From assembly GCA_964593585.1 (NCBI GenBank), contig CAZQIZ010000003.1:1-64000 (forward strand): a stretch of 64,000 nucleotides of DNA. Reading direction: 5' to 3'. Position 1 is the first letter of the stretch. Each line of letters opens with the position of its first letter. Source of the DNA: JACQFV01 sp964593585. Lineage in GTDB: Bacteria > Zixibacteria > MSB-5A5 > WJJR01. This document shows positions 26,579 to 34,726 of this stretch, one piece after another. The translations under genes were made by a program, and so were the position numbers. The notes under the pieces are model-generated. The model ran no database searches and had not been told where the DNA came from. It was given only the letters and a program-made list of their open reading frames with translations.

Positions 26579-29452
26579 ATGTCTGGTTTCATTCAAATCA
26601 AAGGCGCGCGCGAACACAACCTGCGCAACCTCTCGCTGAAGATCCCCCGCGACAAACTGGTCGTCATTACCGGACTGTCCGGGTCCGGAAAGTCATCGCT
26701 GGCCTTTGACACAATCTACGCCGAGGGGCAAAGGCGGTATGTCGAGTCGTTGTCGGCGTATGCCCGCCAGTTCCTCGGCCTGATGGAGAAGCCGGATGTG
26801 GATTTCATCGACGGTCTCTCGCCGGCGATCTCGATCGAGCAGCGAACCTCGGCGCGCAATCCGCGTTCGACCGTGGGCACAGTCACCGAAATCTACGATT
26901 ACCTGCGTCTGCTCTACGCGCGCGTCGGCATCCCCCACTGCCCGCGCTGCCGCCGCCCGATCGCACGGCAGACGGTCTCGCAGATGGTCGATCAGTTGAT
27001 GGACCTGCCGGTGAAGACGCGCCTGGTCATCCTGGCGCCGCTGGCGGTCGGCCGCAAGGGAGAGCACAAGGACATCCTCGATCAGATCAAGAAGAAGGGG
27101 CTGGTGCGGGTGCGTATCGACGGCGAGATCTTCGAAATCGATGAGGCGCCCGCCCTCAATAAGAAGGTCAAGCACACCATCGAAGCGGTGGTCGACCGTC
27201 TGGTCGCCGCGCCAACCATCAAGTCACGGCTGGCCGATTCATTGGAGACGGCGCTGCGGCTCTCCTCCGGCGCCGCCCGGGTTGTGATCGGGTCGCATGA
27301 CGAGGCGGTCTTCTCCGAAAACGCGGCCTGTCCCAACTGCGGACTGTCGTTCGAGGAACCCTCGCCGCGCCTGTTTTCGTTCAACTCCCCCTTCGGCGCC
27401 TGTTCCACCTGCGGCGGACTGGGCCACAAACTGGAGATCGATCCCGATCTTGTCCTGCCGGACCCGACCCGTTCGATCTTCGAGGGCGCCATCGTGCCCT
27501 GGGGCGAAGATCCGGCCAACTGGTATCGCTTCATGCTGCGCGGGGTCGCCAATCACTTCAACTTCAATTTTCGCACGCGGTTCTGTGACCTGCCCAAGGA
27601 GGCGCAGAAGGTGATTCTCTATGGATCGGGCTCCAAGGAGTTCCGGTTTGCCTATGAGCACTCCAATGGCCGCGGCAAGGGGGAATTCACCGGCAAGTTC
27701 GAGGGCGTCATCCCCAACCTCGAGCGGCGTTACCGTCAAACCGAGTCGTCGTCGGTGCGTCAGTGGATCGAACAGTACATGCGCATGACCCCCTGCCCGG
27801 ACTGCAAGGGGGCGCGGCTGAAGCCTGAGGCGCTCTCGGTATTTGTCGGTGGCAAGTCGATCCACGATGTCGTCACCATGCCGATCAAACAGTCGTCGCG
27901 CTTTTTCGCCCACCTCGAACTCAACCCGCGCGAACTGAAGATCGCGCGGCAGATTCTCAAGGAGATCAACGAGCGGCTCGGATTCCTCGTCAATGTCGGC
28001 CTCGACTACATGACGCTGGACCGCTCGGCGCAGACGCTCTCCGGCGGCGAGGCGCAGCGCATCCGTCTGGCGACCCAGATCGGCTCGCGCCTGGTCGGCG
28101 TGCTCTATATCCTCGACGAACCCTCCATCGGACTGCACCAGCGCGACAACCGCCGCCTGCTGGACACCCTCACCGGACTGCGCGACCTCGGCAACACGGT
28201 GATCGTGGTGGAACATGACCGCGAGACCATTGAGGAGGCCGATTTCGTTGTCGACCTCGGGCCGGGCGCAGGCAAAAACGGCGGCGAGATCGTCGCCATC
28301 GGTCCGCCCGCCAAGATCAAGGCCACCAAGACCTCGCTCACCGGCCAGTACCTCAGCCACCGCCGCTCCATCCCGGTGCCGCGCCTGCGCCGCAAGGGAA
28401 GCGGCGACACGCTGCGGCTCGTCGGCGCCAGCGGCAACAACCTAAAGGACGTCACCGTCGAATTCCCGCTGGGCGTGCTCACCTGCGTAACCGGCGTCTC
28501 GGGATCGGGGAAGTCGACCTTGATCAATGAGACGCTCTACCGCATCTGCGCCCAGCATTTCTTCGATGCCAAGCATCCGCCGCTGGCCTATCGGAAGATC
28601 GACGGGCTCAAGTTGCTGGACAAGGTGATCGACATCGACCAGTCGCCGATCGGACGCACCCCGCGCTCGAACCCGGCGACTTACACCGGCGTCTTCACCT
28701 TCATCCGCGACCTGTTCGCGCAGTTGCCGGAGGCCCGGATGCGCGGCTATGAACCCGGGCGCTTTTCGTTCAACGTCAAGGGCGGGCGCTGCGAGGCCTG
28801 CGAGGGCGACGGCATCATTAAAATCGAGATGCATTTCCTGCCCGATGTCTATGTCCCCTGCGAGGTCTGCAAGGGCAAGCGCTACAACCGTGAAACGCTC
28901 GAGGTCATGTACAAGGGCAAGAGCATCGCCGATGTCCTCGACCTGACCGTCGATGAGGCGCTCGAGTTCTTCGCCAACATCCCGCGCATCCGGCAGAAGC
29001 TATTGACACTCTCGCAGGTCGGGCTGGGTTACATTCACCTCGGCCAACAGGCGACCACGCTCTCCGGCGGAGAGGCCCAGCGTGTCAAACTGTCGACCGA
29101 ATTGTCAAAGACCGCGACCGGCCGGACGTTGTATATCCTGGATGAGCCGACGACGGGCTTGCATTTCGAGGACATCCGGATGCTCCTTGGCGTCCTCAAC
29201 GAGTTGGTCGACCGGGGCAACACCGTGATCGTGATTGAACATAACCTCGACGTGATCAAGACCGCCGACTGGATCATCGACCTCGGCCCCGAAGGGGGCG
29301 AGGACGGCGGGATGATTGTCGCCGCCGGCGCCCCGGAAGCGGTGGCGCGCATCGAGCGCTCCCACACAGGGCGGTTCCTGAAAGCGGAACTGAAGAACGC
29401 GCGCAACGGTCGTGACGCCGCCCGTCGGGCGACGGCCGACATCGCCGCCTGA
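26579..29452 (+). CDS. uvrA: Excinuclease ABC subunit A
   Basis: DNA-damage recognition ATPase of nucleotide excision repair, 957 aa (family about 940-970). Two ABC ATPase modules are seen: Walker A GLSGSGKSSLAF near residue 33 and GVSGSGKSTLINE near 645, each with its own signature (TLSGGEAQRIRLATQIG and TLSGGEAQRVKLSTELS) and DEPSIGLHQRD / DEPTTGLHF. Zinc-finger cysteines CPxC...CxxC and C-x-A-C-x-G-D-G-I are present. The ATG at 26579 gives the standard MSGFIQIKGAREHNLRN start; the frame is open 37 codons further upstream but without homology. Confidence 0.98.
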   Translation: MSGFIQIKGAREHNLRNLSLKIPRDKLVVITGLSGSGKSSLAFDTIYAEGQRRYVESLSAYARQFLGLMEKPDVDFIDGLSPAISIEQRTSARNPRSTVGTVTEIYDYLRLLYARVGIPHCPRCRRPIARQTVSQMVDQLMDLPVKTRLVILAPLAVGRKGEHKDILDQIKKKGLVRVRIDGEIFEIDEAPALNKKVKHTIEAVVDRLVAAPTIKSRLADSLETALRLSSGAARVVIGSHDEAVFSENAACPNCGLSFEEPSPRLFSFNSPFGACSTCGGLGHKLEIDPDLVLPDPTRSIFEGAIVPWGEDPANWYRFMLRGVANHFNFNFRTRFCDLPKEAQKVILYGSGSKEFRFAYEHSNGRGKGEFTGKFEGVIPNLERRYRQTESSSVRQWIEQYMRMTPCPDCKGARLKPEALSVFVGGKSIHDVVTMPIKQSSRFFAHLELNPRELKIARQILKEINERLGFLVNVGLDYMTLDRSAQTLSGGEAQRIRLATQIGSRLVGVLYILDEPSIGLHQRDNRRLLDTLTGLRDLGNTVIVVEHDRETIEEADFVVDLGPGAGKNGGEIVAIGPPAKIKATKTSLTGQYLSHRRSIPVPRLRRKGSGDTLRLVGASGNNLKDVTVEFPLGVLTCVTGVSGSGKSTLINETLYRICAQHFFDAKHPPLAYRKIDGLKLLDKVIDIDQSPIGRTPRSNPATYTGVFTFIRDLFAQLPEARMRGYEPGRFSFNVKGGRCEACEGDGIIKIEMHFLPDVYVPCEVCKGKRYNRETLEVMYKGKSIADVLDLTVDEALEFFANIPRIRQKLLTLSQVGLGYIHLGQQATTLSGGEAQRVKLSTELSKTATGRTLYILDEPTTGLHFEDIRMLLGVLNELVDRGNTVIVIEHNLDVIKTADWIIDLGPEGGEDGGMIVAAGAPEAVARIERSHTGRFLKAELKNARNGRDAARRATADIAA

Positions 29453-29486
29453 CGCAACGCCATCGATCAAGCGAAGGAAGGATACC

Positions 29487-31415
29487 ATGGGTCAGAATCT
29501 CGTTCAGAAAATCATCAACGCGCACCTGGTCGACGGCACGCCGGTGGCCGGGCAGCCGATCGCCATCCGGATCGACCAGACGCTGACGCAGGACGCCACC
29601 GGCACGATGGCCTACCTGCAATTCGAAGCGCTGGGCATCGACAAGGTCCGCACCGAGCGTTCGGTGTCGTACGTCGACCACAACATGCTCCAGGCGGGAT
29701 TTGAAAACGCCGACGACCATCAGTACCTGCAGAGCGTCGCCGCCCGCTACGGCATCGATTTCTCCCGTCCGGGCAACGGCATCTGCCACCAGGTGCATCT
29801 GGAGCGCTACGGTGTTCCGGGCAAGACGCTCTTGGGCTCGGATTCGCACACGCCCACCAACGGCGGGTTGGGGATGCTGGCCATCGGCGCCGGCGGATTG
29901 GATGTGGCCGTGGCCATGGCCGGCGTCGCCTTCAACCTCACCATGCCCAAGGTAATCCGCATCAACCTCAAGGGCAAACTGCAGCCCTGGGTCGCCGCCA
30001 AGGACATCATCCTCGAAATTCTGCGCCAATTGACCGTCAAGGGCGGCGTCGGCAAGATTCTTGAGTATTCGGGCGACGGTGTCAAGAGTCTGACCGTGCC
30101 GGAGCGCGCCACGATCACCAACATGGGCGCCGAACTCGGCGCGACGACCTCTGTCTTCCCTTCGGATGAGAACACGCGCAAGTATCTGGCGATGCAGGGA
30201 CGCGAGAAGGACTATGCGCCGCTGGCCGCCGATCCCGATGCGACCTATGACGGCGAGGTTGTCATCGACCTAAACACGCTCGAGCCGATGATCGCCCAGC
30301 CGCACTCGCCCGACAAGGTGGTCCCAGTGCGCACCGTGGCGGGAATGAAGGTCGATCAGGTCTGTGTGGGATCCTGCACGAATTCCTCCCTGTATGACCT
30401 GATGGTGACCGCCGCCATCCTCAAGGGCAAGCATGTGCATCCGAACGTGAGCATGACGGTGACACCCGGTTCGCGCCAGGTGTTCACCGCGATCGCGCAG
30501 GCGGGGGCGTTGGCCGACATCATCGCCGGCGGCGCGCGCATCCTCGAATCGGCCTGCGGGCCGTGCATCGGCATGGGCCAGGCGCCGCCATCGGGCGGCG
30601 TGTCGATCCGCAGTTTCAACCGCAACTTTGAGGGGCGCTCGGGCACCAGGGACGCCAATGTCTACCTCGCCTCGCCGCAAGTCTGCGCCGTCTGCGCCCT
30701 GACCGGCGAGATCTCCGACCCGCGCACGTGGGGTCCGGAACCGAAAATCGTGCTGCCAGATGAGATTCCGCTCGATGACGCGCTGATCGTCAAGCCGCCG
30801 CAGGACCGTCAGAAGGTCGAGATCAAGCGCGGACCGAATATCAAGCCCCTGCCCAAGCAGGTGCCGCTGCCCAGCGCCATCAACGGCGAAGTGCTGCTGA
30901 AGGTCGGCGACAACATCACCACCGATCACATCATGCCGGCAGGCGCCAAGGTTCTGCCGCTGCGGTCGAACATCCCGGCAATCTCGGAGTTTGTCTTTGT
31001 CCGTGTCGATCCCGACTTCCCGCGCCGCGCCAAGGAGAAAAAGGGCGGCATCATTGTCGGCGGCGACAACTACGGTCAGGGTTCCTCGCGCGAGCACGCG
31101 GCGCTGGCACCGATGTACCTGGGCGTCAAGGCGGTCATCGCCAAGACGTTTGCCCGCATTCATCACGCCAACCTCGTCAACTTCGGCATTCCGCCGCTGA
31201 CCTTCGCCAACCCGGCCGACTATGATCGCATCGATCAGGGCGATGTCCTCGACATCCCCGGACTGGCCGACAAGATCAAAAGCGGCGCGCCGCTTACGGC
31301 CCGCAACGTCACCAAGGGGTACGATTTCCCGCTGACGTACGATCTGACGCCCTTCAACCGCGCGGTGTTGATGGAAGGCGGACTGCTCAACTACACCAGC
31401 CGTCACGCCGCGTAA
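29487..31415 (+). CDS. acn: Aconitate hydratase (single-chain, about 640 aa type)
   Basis: TCA-cycle enzyme isomerising citrate and isocitrate through a [4Fe-4S] cluster. 642 aa, shorter than AcnA (about 890) and resembling the Aquifex-type aconitase/LeuC-LeuD fusion class. Cluster cysteines occur in VCVGSCTNSS and ESACGPCIGMGQAP. The swivel domain holds GDNYGQGSSREHAAL. SDSHTPTNGG is also family-typical. The ATG at 29487 follows GAAGGAAGGA. It lies 34 bases after uvrA and 21 before gcvT, so it may belong to a plus-strand run of four genes. Confidence 0.95.
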   Translation: MGQNLVQKIINAHLVDGTPVAGQPIAIRIDQTLTQDATGTMAYLQFEALGIDKVRTERSVSYVDHNMLQAGFENADDHQYLQSVAARYGIDFSRPGNGICHQVHLERYGVPGKTLLGSDSHTPTNGGLGMLAIGAGGLDVAVAMAGVAFNLTMPKVIRINLKGKLQPWVAAKDIILEILRQLTVKGGVGKILEYSGDGVKSLTVPERATITNMGAELGATTSVFPSDENTRKYLAMQGREKDYAPLAADPDATYDGEVVIDLNTLEPMIAQPHSPDKVVPVRTVAGMKVDQVCVGSCTNSSLYDLMVTAAILKGKHVHPNVSMTVTPGSRQVFTAIAQAGALADIIAGGARILESACGPCIGMGQAPPSGGVSIRSFNRNFEGRSGTRDANVYLASPQVCAVCALTGEISDPRTWGPEPKIVLPDEIPLDDALIVKPPQDRQKVEIKRGPNIKPLPKQVPLPSAINGEVLLKVGDNITTDHIMPAGAKVLPLRSNIPAISEFVFVRVDPDFPRRAKEKKGGIIVGGDNYGQGSSREHAALAPMYLGVKAVIAKTFARIHHANLVNFGIPPLTFANPADYDRIDQGDVLDIPGLADKIKSGAPLTARNVTKGYDFPLTYDLTPFNRAVLMEGGLLNYTSRHAA

Positions 31416-31436
31416 CGGCATTGCAGGAGGGGAGAC

Positions 31437-32549
31437 ATGGAAACCGCAACGGCGCCGTTGAAACTCACGCCCCTGACCGCGATCCACGAGCGGCTGGGCG
31501 CGCGGATGGTGCCCTTCGCCGGTTACCGCATGCCGGTGCAGTACTCCGGGATCATCCCGGAGCACCGCGCCGTGCGCCAGTCCGTCGGGATCTTCGATCT
31601 GACCCACATGGGCGAATTCGAGGTCCGCGGTCCCGGCGCGATCGAGTTCCTCGAACGCATGACCACAAACGATGTCAGCGCGCTGAAAGTGCACCAGTGC
31701 CAATACACCGTGATGATGAACGACACGGGCGGAATCGTCGATGATCTGCTCATCTACCGCCGTCCCGAAGGGGCAATGCTGGTGGTCAACGCCTCCAACA
31801 TCGACAAGGATTTCGCCTGGCTCAAGCAGCACTGCCCGCCGGGTGTCCAGCTGACCAATCACTCCGACGAGACCGCGCTGGTGGCCATCCAGGGTCCGCG
31901 CGCGCAGAATGTTGTCGGCCGATTGATCCAGCACGACTTGGACGCGCTCCCCTTCTATTGGGCGGCCGACACGAAGTACGATGGTCGCCCGATCGTCTTC
32001 TCGCGCACAGGGTACACCGGCGAGGATGGATTTGAAATCTACCTGCCCAACGATTTGGCGGTGAAATTCTGGCAGCAGGCGATGGAGGCGGGGCAAACGT
32101 TCGGCATACTGCCAATCGGCCTCGGTGCGCGCGACACTCTGCGGTTGGAGATGAAGTACGCGCTCTATGGCAACGACATCGACATGACCACCAACCCGAT
32201 TGAAGCGGGACTGGGCTGGGTGGTCAAGGAGAATAAGCCGTTCGAATTCATCGGGAAAAAACACATACTCGATGCCAAGAAATCCGGCCCCCGACGCAAG
32301 CTGGTCGCCTTCGTCATGGACGAAAAAGCGATTCCGCGTCACGGGTGCGAGATCCGCGCCGGTGCCGCCGCCATCGGCACCGTGACCTCGGGCACGCACT
32401 CACCGTCGCTGGACAAGGGGATCGGCATGGGATATGTGACCTCCGAGTACAGCAAAGTCGGATCCAAGCTTGAGATCGTCATCCGCGACAAGGGAGTCCC
32501 CGCCACTGTCGTCAAGCCGCCATTCGTCGCCAACACCAGCCATCGATAG
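31437..32549 (+). CDS. gcvT: Aminomethyltransferase (glycine cleavage T protein)
   Basis: 370 aa THF-dependent aminomethyltransferase. Family signatures: FAGYRMPVQYSG near the start, DLTHMGEFEVRGPGA, TNDVSAL and FSRTGYTGEDGFEIYLP in the middle, GLGARDTLRLEMKYALYGNDI in the substrate and folate region and GTHSPSLDKGIGMGYV near the C-terminus. The strong GGAGGGG ribosome-binding site fixes the start. The other glycine cleavage genes (gcvH, gcvP, lpd) are not in the window, so they must lie elsewhere or this copy works alone. Confidence 0.96.
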   Translation: METATAPLKLTPLTAIHERLGARMVPFAGYRMPVQYSGIIPEHRAVRQSVGIFDLTHMGEFEVRGPGAIEFLERMTTNDVSALKVHQCQYTVMMNDTGGIVDDLLIYRRPEGAMLVVNASNIDKDFAWLKQHCPPGVQLTNHSDETALVAIQGPRAQNVVGRLIQHDLDALPFYWAADTKYDGRPIVFSRTGYTGEDGFEIYLPNDLAVKFWQQAMEAGQTFGILPIGLGARDTLRLEMKYALYGNDIDMTTNPIEAGLGWVVKENKPFEFIGKKHILDAKKSGPRRKLVAFVMDEKAIPRHGCEIRAGAAAIGTVTSGTHSPSLDKGIGMGYVTSEYSKVGSKLEIVIRDKGVPATVVKPPFVANTSHR

Positions 32550-32561
32550 GACCAACCCATC

Positions 32562-32589
32562 GGCGCGCCACCCTGACGGGTTGCGCGCC
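32562..32589 (+). terminator. Candidate terminator or attenuator between gcvT and comB
   Basis: A near-perfect 12-bp hairpin: GGCGCGC + ACCC pairs with GGGT + GCGCGCC across one C/T mismatch, loop TGAC. It is followed by ATTCCTCT, only mildly T-rich, and the comB ATG nine bases on. It may act as a weak terminator or sit in the comB leader. Confidence 0.45.
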
Positions 32590-32597
32590 ATTCCTCT

Positions 32598-33320
32598 ATG
32601 TTCATCTCTGTCTCCCTTTCCCCCGGCAGCCGCGCGCAGGATCTGGCCCAAGTCCAGGACACGCTCGGCTGCTATGTCGTCATCGACGTGCTGCGGGCTT
32701 CAACGGTGATCTGTACCGCGCTGGCCAACGGCGCGCGTGAAGTGACGCCCTATGCGTCGGTGGAGGCGGCTCGTGCCGCCCGGCGGGGCGATGCCCTGCT
32801 GTGCGGGGAACGCGACGGGGTCAAATTGCCCGGCTTCGATTGCGGCAACTCGCCATCCGAGTACACAGCCGAAGCCATTGGCGGACGCACGCTGCTCTAC
32901 GCCTCCACCAACGGGGCGGTGGCGCTGGCCAATGCGCCGGAGAAGGCCGAGACCCTGGTCGCCGGGTTTGTCAATCTCACTGCGGCGGCCGAGGCCATCG
33001 ACAGAATTGGGCTGACCACATTGATCGTCTGCGCCGGCAAGGAAGGACGCTTCGCCCTCGAGGATGCGGTCTGCGCCGGCGCGTTGATCGCCAAATTGTG
33101 GGAGGTCTCCGAGCACGCTGAGCCGGCCACCGACAGCGCCTACGCCGCGCAGGCGCTCTGGGATCGGTACAAGGACGATCCCAACATGGCGCTCTGGCAG
33201 AGCGAGCACGGCCAGTTTCTGATGTCGCTGGGATTCGGCGCCGATCTGGCGGCATGCGCCGCGATCGACACGACGTCGGTCGTGCCGGTCACACGCAACG
33301 GCACGCTGGTGACGGCATGA
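32598..33320 (+). CDS. comB: 2-phosphosulfolactate phosphatase family protein (ComB)
   Basis: 240 aa, full ComB domain: CYVVIDVLRASTVICTAL, LLCGERDGVKLPGFDCGNSP, TLLYASTNGAVAL and IVCAGKEGRFALEDAVCAG are hallmarks of the family. The characterised enzyme dephosphorylates 2-phosphosulfolactate during coenzyme M synthesis, but ComB homologues are common in bacteria without known coenzyme M, where they may serve sulfolactate metabolism or another phosphatase role. No comA, comC or sulfolactate genes are nearby. No clear ribosome-binding site precedes the start. Confidence 0.93.
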   Translation: MFISVSLSPGSRAQDLAQVQDTLGCYVVIDVLRASTVICTALANGAREVTPYASVEAARAARRGDALLCGERDGVKLPGFDCGNSPSEYTAEAIGGRTLLYASTNGAVALANAPEKAETLVAGFVNLTAAAEAIDRIGLTTLIVCAGKEGRFALEDAVCAGALIAKLWEVSEHAEPATDSAYAAQALWDRYKDDPNMALWQSEHGQFLMSLGFGADLAACAAIDTTSVVPVTRNGTLVTA

Positions 33321-33338
33321 GAACTGTCGCGGCCTCGC

Positions 33339-34613
33339 CTAATCGGTGATCCGCACCACGTGGTACTGCTTTTTCCCTTTGCGTAGCAGGAAGAGTTTGC
33401 CCTCGATGCTGTCGCTCATCGAGACGGCGTAATCGCGGTCGGTGATCTTGCGGCCGCCGAGAGAGATGCCGCCGCCCTCGATCGACCGCTTGCCGTCGCC
33501 CTTCGACGAGGCCACCCCCGCCAGATGCAGGAGCGTGGCCAGCTCCAGCCGGTTGCCGTCGATCTCGGCGCGGCGGATCTCGCTGGACGGTGCATCATCG
33601 AGGACATCCAACAACTCCGCGGCCGACAACTCCGCCAATGCGCCGCTAAAGAACAGCTTCGAAACCTGCTCGGCGCGCGCCAAAGCATCATCGCCATGAG
33701 TCAGACGGGTCACCTCGCGCGCCAACACCTTCTGCGCCTCGCGCGCCTCGGGGCAGCTTTGGGTCGCCTCGGCCAGTTCGCGGATGGTCTTCTGGTCCAA
33801 CCAGGTGAAGAACTTCAGGTAGTCGACCACGTCCTTGTCGTCGGTGTTGAGCCAGAACTGGTAGTACTTGTAGGGCGAGGTGCGCGACGCATCCAGCCAG
33901 ACGGTTCCCGCTTCGGTCTTGCCGAACTTGGTTCCGCTCGCGGTGGTCACCAGCGGCGAGACCAGCCCGAAGGCCTGCCCGCCGCGGATGCGCCGGATCA
34001 GATCGGCGCCCGAAACGATGTTGCCCCACTGGTCGCTGCCACCCATCTGCAGGGTGCAGCCGTGGCGCTCGTAGAGCATCAGAAAGTCGTACGCCTGCAG
34101 CAGCATGTAGGAGAACTCGGTAAAGGAGATCCCCTCCTGGCTTTCCAAGCGCCGGCGCACCGACTCGCGGCCGATCATGGCGTTGACCGAAAAGTGCTTG
34201 CCGATATCGCGCAGAAACGCGACGAAGTTGAGCGTATTGAGCCAGTCGCCGTTGTTGACGAAGATTGCGCGGCTGGCGCCATAGTCGAAGTCGAGGAACT
34301 TTTGCAATTGGCGGTGGATCGCCGCCGCGTTCTCCTCCACCTGCGCCACCGTCAGCAGCGGTCGCTCGTTGGCCTTGCCGCTGGGGTCGCCAATCATGCC
34401 GGTGCCGCCGCCGACCACGGCAATCGGGCGATGCCCGGCTCGCTGCAAGCGCGCCAGATTCATGATCTGCATCAGGGAGCCAACATGCAGACTGGCGGCG
34501 GTCGGGTCGAAGCCGATGTAACCGGTCACGGTCTGGGATTGGAAGTGCTCCTCCAGGCCGGGGGTCATGTCAACCACCAGCCCGCGCCATCTCATGTCGT
34601 CCAGGAAGTTCAT
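33339..34613 (-). CDS. tyrS: Tyrosyl-tRNA synthetase
   Basis: Class I aminoacyl-tRNA synthetase of 424 aa. The HIGH-equivalent is HVGS (FDPTAASLHVGSL), the KMSKS-equivalent is KFGKT (SGTKFGKTEAGTVWLD), and tyrosine-binding patterns QAYDFLML and GGSDQWGNI are present. The C-terminal about 70 residues form an S4 RNA-binding domain ending GKKQYHVVRITD. It converges on comB with 18 bases between stops. Confidence 0.97.
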   Translation of the reverse strand: MNFLDDMRWRGLVVDMTPGLEEHFQSQTVTGYIGFDPTAASLHVGSLMQIMNLARLQRAGHRPIAVVGGGTGMIGDPSGKANERPLLTVAQVEENAAAIHRQLQKFLDFDYGASRAIFVNNGDWLNTLNFVAFLRDIGKHFSVNAMIGRESVRRRLESQEGISFTEFSYMLLQAYDFLMLYERHGCTLQMGGSDQWGNIVSGADLIRRIRGGQAFGLVSPLVTTASGTKFGKTEAGTVWLDASRTSPYKYYQFWLNTDDKDVVDYLKFFTWLDQKTIRELAEATQSCPEAREAQKVLAREVTRLTHGDDALARAEQVSKLFFSGALAELSAAELLDVLDDAPSSEIRRAEIDGNRLELATLLHLAGVASSKGDGKRSIEGGGISLGGRKITDRDYAVSMSDSIEGKLFLLRKGKKQYHVVRITD

Positions 34614-34666
34614 GGTCCGCTCCTTGTGGCCAATTTACGCCGACCCGTGTGTCGATCCAAGGCCCC

Positions 34667-34705
34667 AAAACGCCGCGCGGCGCCGCATCCCGCCGGCGCC
34701 GCGCG
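34667..34705 (-). terminator. Terminator of the Rieske/cytochrome b operon
   Basis: 11-bp perfect G+C stem (34674-34684 / 34695-34705, 10-nt loop). On the minus strand it is followed by GCGTTTTGGGG. It starts about 20 bases after the octaheme cytochrome stop. Confidence 0.6.
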
Positions 34706-34726
34706 TGTCCCGTATGGGCGTGTCTC

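Noticed and set aside
30270..32399. 709-codon open frame on the minus strand across acn and gcvT
   Set aside because: Antisense to two recognisable enzymes and crosses their boundary; composition is typical of a shadow frame.
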